A stretch of 36,404 nt of DNA from Blattamonas nauphoetae (GCA_033064195.1 JARBJD010000528.1:1-36404); one strand, 5' to 3'; numbered from the stretch's first letter, positions 17,805-26,796 are shown. The notes: generated from the letters alone by a model not told the origin. Made by a program: numbers and translations.

Positions 17805-19610
17805 TCAAATTCCAGCGAGATATTCCATTTTGTCGTTCCTTTCCACACTTCCATCCAATAACTTCCAGCTACCAGACCCTCTCCACGAACAACGATTTCT
17901 GTCGTGTTGGGGTTGAGAAGTGGCTTCGGATTGTGTTACGAATGGCGGGAAGGAGATTTTATGGCCGACAATCGCTGCTGATCGAGGAAGATAGGTCGCA
18001 TTTGGAAGAATTCCATTCGTTCCTGACGAGACAGTCGCTTGAGCTGTCCAGGATGGAGTGGACGAGCTTCCGAAGACAACATGGACGAGTCGAGGCACAT
18101 TCGATCCATCCAGCAGGATGCCCATCGAGCCTTCGATTGCTGATTCTGTTGAGACTGTCACGACAGCTTGGGTCTCACTGAAGACAATAGACAGAGATGT
18201 GATGGTGACGATTGAGGAGATCTGTGGAATGAGAAGACTGTTGAAGACAGTTCCTGGTTTGAAATACACATTGGAAGACCCAGAAGTGGAGTCACAGAAC
18301 CTGACCATTTGGGATGTGATCTGGGACGATGCCAGAGAGTCAAAGTGAACATCGCTCGTCTGCTGGGTTGATGATGACGAACAGTCTCTGAACTGCAGAT
18401 AGTTGAGATTGATCGGCATTTCCGTGCCATGGATCCCGATTCCACCGACACGATTGATCGATGAACAAAACACGAAAGCAGAGTTGGAGATGGTGATCGG
18501 GGAGTGCTCAAGATACATTGCGCCGTCATATTTCGCTCGACAGTGTTCAAAGAAACTGTTCTCGATTTTGACTGACGATGATTGATAAATGAGCGCCGCT
18601 CCGCCGCAAGTACTTGCAGTTCAAAGTAGTGCATTCGGCGAATGAGGAATCAGAGATCGAGACTGAAAGTTTCTTGGTAGCCTGATAGGCAACACAGATC
18701 GCTCCTCCATCGTCGTTGTTTCCAGTACAGCTGCATTTGTGGAAGAAGCACTGCTCGACGGTGAGAGAAGACGAAGTCTGAGAGAGCAGATCGCAGCTCC
18801 ACCGCGATAGCTCACATCCGCAGCCACTGTCATCGTGTTGAAGGTGCAGAGTGTGTATGAAACTGAGGTGACGGTGGATGCAACGCTGCTCAGACGACCG
18901 ATGACACTTTGGGTGATGTTCTTGTTGGCGTAATCCTTCACATTGTTCGGTTGTCGGATGCAGTGCGAGAAAGACGAGTTCACACAAACAACATTCCCAC
19001 ATTCGCGTCCAGCATTCCTGTCCCCGAGTTGTGGTTCGAGCTGTGAGTGATTGAGCAGCCGATCACTCGCTGCGACACTTCACTCCCAAACAGCTGACCA
19101 GTCGACGAACAGCAATGCGTGGAGGTCATGTTGACGAAGGACGACGAGGAGAGACTGGTCTCCATTTCGACATCGTTCCTCAGGGCAGAGAGGGACGAAT
19201 CATGATCAGCCAGACCAAACGAGAAGAGAGGGCCAGTTCCTGACGAGAAGGATCCGAGTTGAAGAGAAGACCAGTCCCAAAGATCGAGATTCTTTGTTCA
19301 GCATTTGGTGGAACAGAAATAATGTTTTATCAAGATCGGTGGTAGTGATATCGAAGAGTGCAACCGGCCGCCGAGAGGAGGCAGGAAGTCAGTCTTCGAG
19401 TTGTGAGTGATCGATGAGAGAACAATCTCCACTGTCGTTTTCCGTTCGTCCAATCAGACGATTCGATCATGAACGGAGATGAGAGTCCATTTGATGTGAT
19501 CGAACTGGATGAAAAGTGAACAATGGAGCTCGAAACCAAGCAGAAGCCATCGTTGTCCGAATCGCAGATCACATGCACTCCAATCGCAGAAAACGTCTAT
19601 TCCAACATCA
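17805..19610 (-). pseudogene. Gene B segment: truncated, broken N-terminal beta-helix
   Basis: Pieces in three frames match gene C residues 121-700: VHVICDSDNDGFCLVSSSIV (19578 down), SLSSSSFVNMTSTHCC (about 19150), SFSHCIRQPNNVKDYANKNI (about 18970), FFHKCSCTGNND (about 18750), NSAFVFCSSINRVGGIGIHG, VRFCDSTSGSSNVYF and SMGILLDGSNVPRLVHVVFG (18518-17805). Beta-helix rungs are recognisable throughout. Several frame changes mean no complete rung series is readable in one frame. Confidence 0.6.
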
Positions 19611-19616
19611 AACTTG
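19605..19616. other. Junction of gene C kinase end with gene B N-terminal part
   Basis: To the right (19614 up) the plus strand follows the kinase of gene B/C (AACTTGACGCTGAGCATTCA, as at 13704). To the left (19613 down) it follows the N-terminal part (TTCCAACATCAAAC, compare TTCCAAACATCAAACATGAA at 25536). AAC at 19611-19613 fits both sides, a 3-base microhomology. C thereby loses about 61 tail residues, B loses about 120 N-terminal residues, and whatever lay between them is gone. Confidence 0.75.
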
Positions 19617-19994
19617 ACGCTGAGCATTCACTCCATCCTGCTCAGCGAACGGAACACAACCAGTCTCGATTTCCCACAAGATAAGGCCAAGACTAAAAAC
19701 TGCCGCTTTCGACTCGTTCACATTTCCTTTCTTCTCCACCACTTCTGGCGCTCTCCATCGCGCCCCTTCGTCGTGTTTCACCAACTTCGATGGGAGTGCC
19801 GATTCTGAGATCAATGAATTCTTGTTCATGGAGCCATCCTGTCCCTGATCATCCGACGAGAGAGTGTGGTTGCTCAGTGAGGCCAAATACGATTCACGAA
19901 AAAACTCGGCTGACGGTTCCACTTTTGGCTCAGCCTCTTTCGCAACTTCCTTCACTTGGAACAGCGGAGTGTCGTCGCTGTCCAGAAACACCAC
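19608..19994 (-). CDS. Gene C segment: pseudokinase end, truncated
   Basis: Frame from VFLDSDDTPLFQVKEVAKEA through RWRAPEVVEKK and VFSLGLILWEIETGCVPF to NAQRQV, then TGA created by the junction with gene B. The helix G to helix I part with the conserved Arg (SPSNRPT in B) is missing, so even a pseudokinase fold would be incomplete. The kinase-type sequence is otherwise almost identical to B. Confidence 0.65.
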   Translation of the reverse strand: MVFLDSDDTPLFQVKEVAKEAEPKVEPSAEFFRESYLASLSNHTLSSDDQGQDGSMNKNSLISESALPSKLVKHDEGARWRAPEVVEKKGNVNESKAAVFSLGLILWEIETGCVPFAEQDGVNAQRQV

Positions 19995-20872
19995 AACGGC
20001 GACAATCGAGTCAGCAGCGGCATGTGCGGATTCTGTCGAGCAAGCTGCGCCAGGCCACGCGTCAGCATCTGAACCAGTCGTGGCTTGTCCAGCGGTCTTT
20101 CCGGCTGTCGGTGAAGTCTGTTGAACAGAGTGTCGTTCGTCGTCACACTCACCACTTCTGTCTTCATCCCATCACACCGAACAGTGTCTCGAAGTTCAAT
20201 CAATTGTGGCTCATCACCGTTTAGTTGCGCTCCTCTCGTATCCACTGATCGACCCAGCTGCCACGTCCGGATCGTTGTCGGCATGTTGGGATGGATCACA
20301 TCGTCCGTGTTCTTCGCTCGGATCGCCACAATCTGCTCTCCATTCACACCATCCATCCTCTCAATCCCCATCGACTCGTCTTTCTCATCCACTTCCTGTT
20401 CATCTAACTCTTCTCTCAGGATCGTCGCACTTTTGGCTTCGTTCTTCTTCCGATGCATTCGACAACAAACAACAATCACAACAATCACAAACACACAAAA
20501 CACAACCACAACCAAAGGAATCAGCCATGGAAGTGTCTTTCGAACTGTTTCCAGCGCCTCCGCTTTCTTCGCTGTCGCTGAACTCACTTTCACAACAAAC
20601 TCATTCAGCGTCGTCTCGTTCTTCCCAAAACACACCCGACCTCGCCATTCCAACGACCAATCCAGTTCTTTCTTCCAATCTGACACAACAAGTTCAACTG
20701 TTCCTCCTGTTTCTGTCAACGCTGTCGTGTTCAGTTCGGTCAGGTCGGCGATCGCACTCTTCCCATATTCCTTCGCTTTCTCATCCCATTCTCGAATCTC
20801 AACTCCAAGTCCACACGGAATCAACAGTGTCCCAACAAGCGAGATCACAATCTTGTCCGAGGTCTGCTTCAC
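19952..20872 (-). CDS. Gene C segment: membrane-proximal Ig unit, membrane helix and start of pseudokinase
   Basis: 306-codon frame: residues 1-100 form the Ig-like unit next to the membrane (SLVGTLLIPCGLGVEIREWD), 114-137 the membrane helix (coordinates 20462-20533), then basic RMHRKK, an acidic stretch (REELDEQEVDEKDES), and LVQMLTRGLAQLARQNPHM. The frame is lost after LTRLSPLW by the missing C near 19992. It keeps Trp in KKELDWSLEW where B has TGA. Confidence 0.75.
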   Translation of the reverse strand: MKQTSDKIVISLVGTLLIPCGLGVEIREWDEKAKEYGKSAIADLTELNTTALTETGGTVELVVSDWKKELDWSLEWRGRVCFGKNETTLNEFVVKVSSATAKKAEALETVRKTLPWLIPLVVVVFCVFVIVVIVVCCRMHRKKNEAKSATILREELDEQEVDEKDESMGIERMDGVNGEQIVAIRAKNTDDVIHPNMPTTIRTWQLGRSVDTRGAQLNGDEPQLIELRDTVRCDGMKTEVVSVTTNDTLFNRLHRQPERPLDKPRLVQMLTRGLAQLARQNPHMPLLTRLSPLWCFWTATTLRCSK

Positions 20873-21816
20873 TGATGTCTGGTCTGTGTCGAGCGAAGGG
20901 ACGAAGAAAGGAGCTCTCGCAATTGCATCCTCTCCAGTGATCGAGCAATCGTCGGAAGAGATCCACGCAGAGGGTGATCTTTAGATCCGTCTCCTCCATT
21001 CAGACTCTCAATCTCGATTGTTCCTCCTTCTGAACAGCGGATGTTCCGTCGAAGCGATGAGAATGATGTGAACAATGGCGAATTGTGTGAGAAAGACGAT
21101 GAGATCAGAGTCAGTGAACCGTTCTTCATGTTAATAGCTCCGTGAAATAATTGAGTGAGGTGAGTGGATTTGATTGTCGTGCTGCTGTTGTGCAGGATGA
21201 GCACTCCTGTTGTCCAGGTGCAAACATCTGCGTCGATTGATGAAGATAGTTGAGCTGTTCCATGAAGTGAAGCGTCTTTCAAAACGATTGTCGAGTCTGT
21301 CGAAGAGACGAGACTTAACAACGATCGTTGCGAATCAATCACAACATTCACATGACGAATCTCGAAGAATGATTCACGAACAACAATCAGCGCTGTGTTG
21401 TCTTCGTTCGACCACGCAGAATATGATGAAGACGAAGATGAAGATGAGGAGGGAATGCGAAGAGTCGGCTCAGTCTGGCTTCCATTCGTCACCAGAACAT
21501 GCATCCCACAATCAACAACAATCCCACTCCACAGAGACGACGAGTCGATGATCCCGAAACTCACTCGACCAATCCCAACTCCTTCCACAATCCTCCATCC
21601 AACTCCAATCGACGCACAAGCACGAGAACGCTCCCCACAGAACACACTCCCATCGCACGACGAACCAGAATCGCTGAAGATGAACAATTCTGTCGGTGAC
21701 AATCCAGTTGTGTCGGAAACCTCATCGCCAAACAATGTGGATCCTTCCTCATCCAGTGCAGTAATCGAACTGATCGTGTATTTCGTGTCGAACTGAAAGC
21801 GAGTCAGACCATCCAA
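20869..21816 (-). CDS. Gene C segment: last stalk repeat end, cysteine motif, second beta-helix
   Basis: 315-codon frame with RFQFDTKYTISSITALDEEG, CDGSVFCGERSRACASIGVG (about 21610-21650), IIDSSSLWSGIVVDCGMHV, a Ser run (nine Ser, longer than in B), and beta-helix rungs (IRESFF-like VVRESFFEIRHVNVVI; NGSLTLISSSFSHNS). It continues directly from 21749-25903 apart from the extra A near 21798. The last 30 or so codons, after GGDGSKDHP, are out of frame. Confidence 0.7.
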   Translation of the reverse strand: MDGLTRFQFDTKYTISSITALDEEGSTLFGDEVSDTTGLSPTELFIFSDSGSSCDGSVFCGERSRACASIGVGWRIVEGVGIGRVSFGIIDSSSLWSGIVVDCGMHVLVTNGSQTEPTLRIPSSSSSSSSSYSAWSNEDNTALIVVRESFFEIRHVNVVIDSQRSLLSLVSSTDSTIVLKDASLHGTAQLSSSIDADVCTWTTGVLILHNSSTTIKSTHLTQLFHGAINMKNGSLTLISSSFSHNSPLFTSFSSLRRNIRCSEGGTIEIESLNGGDGSKDHPLRGSLPTIARSLERMQLRELLSSSLRSTQTRHQ

Positions 21817-24800
21817 TCCGCAGTTCTTCTGACAGCCCTTCTGTTTCGGAGGTCATCGAGGCGGAGAACGAGAGAGACGAATTCAGAGTCACACGAACGA
21901 GACTCCCGACAACGAGGTTCGTTCCAGTCAGCGAGACTCTGCAAGTTGTGTTGAGTGAGTTGGAGCATGAGAACTCCATCCTCGTCACTTTTGGAGGACA
22001 TGGAACGGTCACTGAGATGGGCTCGACATGGAACCCACTGGCTGACGATTCTGAACGAATCAGAGTGTAGTCTTCCCCAAATTTCACTTTGTCTTCTACC
22101 TCTTCTTCTCCTGCCAAGAATTCTGCACTGCAGTGAGTCTCGTTCTCCACAATCACTTCATTCACAGAGTCGATGATGCCACCTTCGCCCAACAGCCCAA
22201 TCTTCCCCAATCCGGATTTCAGTGCTCTACCAATCATCACAACTTCCATCTTCGTTCGATCTTTGTTCAGTTTCTTTGTCTCAATCGACACAATTCGAGG
22301 TGGTTCATCAGGAACAGAGAAAGTCACATTTTCGTCCACTTTCGATGGCATTCCGGTCACTGTGAAGCGAGTCACACGATACGAACAGCCATACGCGAGA
22401 GGAGAGTCAGGATTGTCGAAGATCAGAAATGTCAGAGTGTGCGATGTCGATCCCAAATCTCCACTCAATGTTCCAGTGAGCTCCACCTCATCTTCATTCA
22501 GCACGTTTTCAGAGATGAGTTGGGAGAGTGAGAGAGTGAATGTCTTCCCTCCCAACAAAGAGATTCCAGAAATCTTCACAATCGCTGATTTCTCGGATTC
22601 TCCTCCCAATTCACTTTCCACTTTCACAATCCGAGTTGGCGAGCCTGGCGTGACAAATGCCGGTGCAGACACAACTGCCACAACTGACGAGCCAGAGCTC
22701 CTCATCGAAGAGACTGAATAGCTCGAGTCGTATCGGAGAGTGTCCGATTTGTTGTACACCTCAACGAGAAATGACCCAGATCCCAGCGACGCCGAGGGAA
22801 CGGTGATCGACACAATATCTGATGAGCATTCAGTGTTCGTCACGACAAGCATGAAGTCTTCCGCTGGCATCAGAGAGGTGGTCAGCGAGAGGACGAAGAA
22901 ATCTGGGTCAGACGGATCGAGTTTGCATGACAGGGAGGAAAGAGTCGGTCCAGAAGGAGTTTTGAACGACGAGGCTGAGAAAAGAATGTGCTCATCTTCC
23001 TTCCCATCCACTTTCCGAGCCACAGACGAGAGAGTGTATTCTGTGTCGTATTTCAACTGTTCTACTCCCCCAATCGCTATCGGAGCGGATGTTCCAGCTG
23101 TGTTTGAAGTGAATAGAATGTTGAATGAATGCGAAGATGATGGCGCAATCACAAATGTCGACCCAGAAGGAAGATCTGTTCCTTCCACTGACAGTACGAA
23201 CGACGACGACGAGGTCGACACAGGAACAACGATCTTCGTGATTGTGGGAGCAAGAGGAACGTCGAAGAAGAGATTCCCATTCACTACAATCTTATCATCA
23301 CCCGATCCAACTGACACAACTCTGTACCTTCCTCCAAAAATCACATGAGTGTTATTCTCCTCTTCTCCAATCAAGAAGCTCACAAAGCATTGAGTCGATG
23401 TCACATCGAAGATCGGGCCAGACGATGAGATTTCCCCAGAATCTCCCAACAGCACCACTGTCTGTCCGAGAGAGGGCAGCTGAACACCTCGAAGTTCAAC
23501 CACAGCCATATCTCTCGCTCCGTTCAGATCACAATCCACTCCTTCAATCCGAGCTGGTTCGGCAGGTGTTGTGAACATGATCGGACCATAACAAGCCACG
23601 TCTTTTTCTGGTTGTTCACCTTCCTTCCACACAACTCTCCTCACTTCGTATTCTGTCCACCAATCCAGCCTTCCATCCGCGTCGGCAGGGTAGAGAGGCG
23701 CTGTTCCTTTCAGAGTCCTCGAATCTTCCCATTCCAACGAGATATTCCATTTTGTCGATCCTTTCCACACTTCCATCCAATAACTTCCTGCTACCAGACC
23801 CTCTCCACGAACAACGATTTTTGTTGTGTTAGGGTCGAGCAGTGTGGCTTCTGTCTTGTTCACATATGGCGTGAGGGAGATGACATGGCCGACAATCACT
23901 GCTGATCGAGGAATGTATGTCGCATTTGGCAGCATTCCATTCGTTCCTGACGAGACAGTCGCTTGGGCTGTCGAGGATGGAGTTGACGAGCTTCCAAAGA
24001 CAACATGGACGAGTCGAGGCACATTCGATCCATCCAGCAGGATGCCCATCGAGCCTTCGATTGCTGATTCTGTTGAGACTGTCACGACGGCTTGAGTCTC
24101 ACTGATGACGATTGATAAAGATGTGATGGAGATGGTTGAGGAGATCTGCGGAATGAGAAGGCTGTTGAACACTGGTCCGGTTCTGAAATAAACATTGTTA
24201 GACCCAGAAGTGGAGTCACAGAAGCGGATCATTTCGGATGTGATCTGGGACGATGCCAGATCATAGAAGTAAATATCTCTCGCGTCTGGCATTGATGTTG
24301 ACGAACAGCCCCTGAACTGCAGACAGTTGAGATCAATCGGGAAGGTCGTGCCAAAAATCCCGAATGCCCCTCCGTGTTGGATCGATGTACACGACACGAA
24401 AGCAGAGTTGGAGATGGTGATCGGGGAGTTCTGAAGAAACATCGCACCGTCAGCCTCCGCTCGACAGTGTTCAAAGAAAGAGTTCTCGATGACGATTGAT
24501 GATGACAGATAAATGAGCACCGCTCCGCCACAACTAAACCCTCCTCCAAGAGTAGTACATTCCGTGAATGAGGAATCAGAAATCGAGACTGGGAGTTTCA
24601 GTGATGCTTGGTAGGTAACACAGATTGCTCCTTCATCGTCTGCGTTTCCAGTACAGCTGCATTGGTGGAAGAAGCATTGCTCGACGGTGAGAGAGGAAGA
24701 TGCAGAGAAGAGGAAGATCGCGGCTCCACCTTGATAGTTTACTCCAACAGCCACAGTCATTGTGTCGAAGGTGCAGAGTGTGTACGAGACTGAAGTGACG

Positions 24801-25903
24801 GAGGATGCAACGCTGCTCAGACGACCGACGACACTTTGGGTGATGTTCTCGTTGGCGAAATCTTTCGCTTCGTTCGGTTGGCGGATGCAGTGCGAGAAAG
24901 ACGAGTTCACACAAACAACATTCCCTCCCACATTCGCGTCCAGCATTCCCGTCCCCGAGTTGTGGTTCGAGCTGTGAGAGATTGAGCAGCCGATCACTCG
25001 CTGCGACACTTCACTCCCGAACAGCTGACCAGTCGACAAGCAGCAATGCGTGGAGGTCATGTTGACGAAGGACGACGAGGAGAGACTGGTCTCCATTTCG
25101 ACATCGTTCCGCAGGGCAGATAGGGACGAATCATGATCAGTCAGGCCAAACGAGAAGAGTGGGCCAGTTCCAGACGAGATGGATCCCGATTCAAAGAGAA
25201 GACCAGTCCCAAAGATCGAGATTCTGTGTTCAGCATTTGGTGGGACAGAAATAACAGTTTTGTGACATTCGGTGGGTAGTGATGTCGAAGGGTGCAAAAA
25301 TCCGCTGAGAGGAGGCAGGAAGTCAGTCTTCGAGTTGTGAGTGACCGATGAGAGAATAATCTCCACCGCTGTTCCCCCGTTTGTCCAATCAGACATTTCG
25401 ATCATGAACGGGGATGAGATCCCGTTTGAGGTGATCGAACTGAACGAAAAGTGAACAATGGAGCTCGAAACCAAGCAGAAGCCATCGTCACCAGAATTGC
25501 AGATCACATGCACTCCACTCGCAGAAAACGTGCTATTCCAAACATCAAACATGAAATTCGATGTTGTTCCAGATCGCATGTTCCGTTTTCGTGGAGTAGC
25601 AGCGTCGATTCTTGTTCGATGGTCAACTTGCGATGAAGGAAGAGATTCGGAGTGTACTTCACGGAGCGGTGGGAACATCAGTGTTGTGTCGTCACCCTTC
25701 AACGAGATTCCCTCGGAGCGAATCTGGATCGTGGAGGAAATCACCAAATCATCATCGAGATGGATTTCGCGAGGTCGGAGACTTTCTTCATTGTTCTGAC
25801 TTTTCTGAAACGAGTTGGCATGTGAGGTAAAGATTGATGAGGCAGGGTGGGGTGGATGTTGAGCTGATAGGAATATCTGGACAACGACGAGGATGCTGTT
25901 CAT
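21749..25903 (-). CDS. Gene C main open frame: beta-helix and Ig-like stalk ectodomain
   Basis: The longest clean frame of the window (about 1,384 codons). The track start at 25909 is GTG; the first ATG is at 25901-25903, giving MNSILVVVQIFLSAQHPP, a short signal-peptide-like start. Residues about 118-578 are a beta-helix with repeated FxxC...GGA rungs (SFTECTTLGGGFSCGGAVLI, SFFEHCRAEADGAMFL, AFVSCTSIQHGGAFGIFG), ending in RFCDSTSGSNNVYF. About 590-1380 hold seven to eight Ig-like (IPT/TIG-like) units of about 95 residues closing with YTLSSV or YSVSSM phrases. It terminates out of frame after IGWSDSL, where one extra A shifts the frame. Ectodomain function is unknown; beta-helix stalks suggest adhesion or glycan contact (inference). 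Confidence 0.8.
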   Translation of the reverse strand: MNSILVVVQIFLSAQHPPHPASSIFTSHANSFQKSQNNEESLRPREIHLDDDLVISSTIQIRSEGISLKGDDTTLMFPPLREVHSESLPSSQVDHRTRIDAATPRKRNMRSGTTSNFMFDVWNSTFSASGVHVICNSGDDGFCLVSSSIVHFSFSSITSNGISSPFMIEMSDWTNGGTAVEIILSSVTHNSKTDFLPPLSGFLHPSTSLPTECHKTVISVPPNAEHRISIFGTGLLFESGSISSGTGPLFSFGLTDHDSSLSALRNDVEMETSLSSSSFVNMTSTHCCLSTGQLFGSEVSQRVIGCSISHSSNHNSGTGMLDANVGGNVVCVNSSFSHCIRQPNEAKDFANENITQSVVGRLSSVASSVTSVSYTLCTFDTMTVAVGVNYQGGAAIFLFSASSSLTVEQCFFHQCSCTGNADDEGAICVTYQASLKLPVSISDSSFTECTTLGGGFSCGGAVLIYLSSSIVIENSFFEHCRAEADGAMFLQNSPITISNSAFVSCTSIQHGGAFGIFGTTFPIDLNCLQFRGCSSTSMPDARDIYFYDLASSQITSEMIRFCDSTSGSNNVYFRTGPVFNSLLIPQISSTISITSLSIVISETQAVVTVSTESAIEGSMGILLDGSNVPRLVHVVFGSSSTPSSTAQATVSSGTNGMLPNATYIPRSAVIVGHVISLTPYVNKTEATLLDPNTTKIVVRGEGLVAGSYWMEVWKGSTKWNISLEWEDSRTLKGTAPLYPADADGRLDWWTEYEVRRVVWKEGEQPEKDVACYGPIMFTTPAEPARIEGVDCDLNGARDMAVVELRGVQLPSLGQTVVLLGDSGEISSSGPIFDVTSTQCFVSFLIGEEENNTHVIFGGRYRVVSVGSGDDKIVVNGNLFFDVPLAPTITKIVVPVSTSSSSFVLSVEGTDLPSGSTFVIAPSSSHSFNILFTSNTAGTSAPIAIGGVEQLKYDTEYTLSSVARKVDGKEDEHILFSASSFKTPSGPTLSSLSCKLDPSDPDFFVLSLTTSLMPAEDFMLVVTNTECSSDIVSITVPSASLGSGSFLVEVYNKSDTLRYDSSYSVSSMRSSGSSVVAVVSAPAFVTPGSPTRIVKVESELGGESEKSAIVKISGISLLGGKTFTLSLSQLISENVLNEDEVELTGTLSGDLGSTSHTLTFLIFDNPDSPLAYGCSYRVTRFTVTGMPSKVDENVTFSVPDEPPRIVSIETKKLNKDRTKMEVVMIGRALKSGLGKIGLLGEGGIIDSVNEVIVENETHCSAEFLAGEEEVEDKVKFGEDYTLIRSESSASGFHVEPISVTVPCPPKVTRMEFSCSNSLNTTCRVSLTGTNLVVGSLVRVTLNSSLSFSASMTSETEGLSEELRIGWSDSLSVRHEIHDQFDYCTG

Positions 25904-25973
25904 TGACACGTGACCAATTTTTCTTTATCCGGCAGCCCATTTTCAATTTGTTTGCATTCAAATGTGTGAATAC

Positions 25974-26216
25974 TCACGGTTCTTTCAGGGCTTCTTTCTT
26001 CGCTTCTGTCTCCAGGAACTGAATCATCTTGTACACGAACCAGGAGATGGTGAAATCCGATGAGTTCTGACGATATTCAAAACTTAATCGAAATAATGGT
26101 GTGTGAACGTTGATTGGAACTGATAGCATGTGCCACGAGAGCGTTAAAGTGTGAGGAAGACGCAGACTAATGTTTCCACAATGAACATCTGTAATTCTCC
26201 CCCAAAAAAGGATTAT
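25974..26216 (-). CDS. Coding-like exon upstream of gene C (too short for standard calling)
   Basis: My translation of the minus strand gives an open stretch of about 79 codons with convincing protein character: DVHCGNISLRLPHTLTLSWH, MLSVPINVHTPLF, RLSFEYRQNSSDFTISWFVY and KMIQFLETEAKKEALKEP, then TGA at 25974-25976. A consensus-like donor GTGAGT overlaps the stop (25977-25972). Splicing to AACAG at 25896 would remove 82 bases and join in frame to ILVVVQIFLSAQ of gene C, replacing its ATG. Alternatively this is simply the last exon of another gene. A decayed copy (FRLSFE, NSSDFAISWF) lies at 32930-33030, so it was duplicated with the N-terminal region. Family not recognised. Confidence 0.45.
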   Translation of the reverse strand: MILFWGRITDVHCGNISLRLPHTLTLSWHMLSVPINVHTPLFRLSFEYRQNSSDFTISWFVYKMIQFLETEAKKEALKEP

Positions 26217-26378
26217 TCATCGAATCTCGTTCAGGTTCAGATAAATCACAATGGAAAGGAAAAATAAAACCGATGATGATGCTTTCTAAGCTTTTCTGGT
26301 GTGAGGTTTGATCAAGCCAACAGTCTCATCCATTCAATCCCATGCGTTGTTCAATGGATCAAAACTCCCATGAAACAC

Positions 26379-26415
26379 ACTGATATCTCGGCAAGGGTGG
26401 ACTTTCTGGGCCAAA
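26379..26415 (+). repeat. Outer imperfect inverted repeat, left arm
   Basis: 37 bases ending GTGGACTTTCTGGGCCAAA pair with 27201-27237 in inverted orientation at 32 of 37 positions. The inner 19 bases are identical. The two arms enclose about 785 bases with the MITE and the tRNA-like sequence. Confidence 0.65.
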
Positions 26416-26421
26416 AAACTC

Positions 26422-26780
26422 TACAGGGTGGCCCAGAAGTAGTCTAACCCTATGGGTCGATCACTTCTCGTCGAACAAATTCCGTTGACACCAATCGTCT
26501 TTCTCCTCACTACAATGCTTCTTAATTTCACTTCTTTTCTTTTCACCACTGTTTCGTTGATCAACAATCCTTGTCCGCTCAAGAAAGGAGTGTTCAAAAA
26601 ACGGAGTCAGTCCCGTTTCATGAGATCCATCGAGACTACAGTCGAGGAAGCACTTGTGAAATGAAAAGAAGGGAAATTTTGAAGCATAGGAAAGAAGAGA
26701 AAGACGATTGGGGTCAATTGCGCAAGATCGAAGAAAAGTGATCGACCCATACGGTTAGACTACTTCTGGGCCACCCTGTA
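26422..26780. mobile_element. Tc1/mariner-type MITE with TA duplication
   Basis: The element spans 26424-26778 (355 bp) and is flanked by TA on both sides (26422-26423 and 26779-26780), the target duplication used by Tc1/mariner transposons. The terminal inverted repeats start CAGGGTGGCCCAGAAGTAGT and run about 42 bases with one difference (CCCTATGG left, CCGTATGG right). The interior has only a 70-codon frame (26452-26664, plus) with no transposase motif, so it is non-autonomous. Near-identity of the arms suggests fairly recent activity. Confidence 0.88.
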
Positions 26781-26796
26781 AGTAGTTACAAAAAGT

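Larger units (their letters stand above)
13518..19610 (-). pseudogene. Gene B: beta-helix/Ig-like receptor with pseudokinase tail, frame-broken tandem copy
   Basis: Gene B repeats gene C along its whole length about 5.9 kb downstream. For example the TM region is at 14556-14627 here and 20462-20533 in C. It lacks the first 120 or so codons, including the signal peptide, because it starts at the junction near 19611. Order: beta-helix (19600-18200), Ig-like repeats (18200-15750), CGERSRACSSIG motif (about 15750), second beta-helix module, membrane helix, pseudokinase, TAA at 13518-13520. About ten frame changes, clustered in the first half. The last 600 codons are nearly clean, with one TGA where C has TGG. 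Without a start codon it is probably not expressed as a full protein. Confidence 0.7.
19608..25903 (-). pseudogene. Gene C: beta-helix/Ig-like single-pass receptor with pseudokinase tail (best preserved copy)
   Basis: From ATG 25901-25903 this copy encodes, over four frames, roughly 2,080 residues: weak signal peptide, beta-helix, Ig-like stalk repeats, cysteine motif CGERSRACASIG, membrane-proximal beta-helix, membrane helix and truncated pseudokinase. Only three frame changes interrupt it: one extra A near 21798 (GAAAGC here, GAAGC in B), about one missing base near 20973, and one missing C near 19992 (ACACCACA here, ACACCCACA in B). Since B is intact at each of these places, they are changes in C or base-call errors in runs. 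The tail stops 61 residues short at the junction with B. Expected place: plasma membrane, ectodomain outside. Confidence 0.75.

Noticed and set aside
26452-26664. 70-codon frame inside the MITE as a transposase remnant
   Set aside because: No DDD/DDE or helix-turn-helix phrase; the frame is Leu/Phe-rich and too short.
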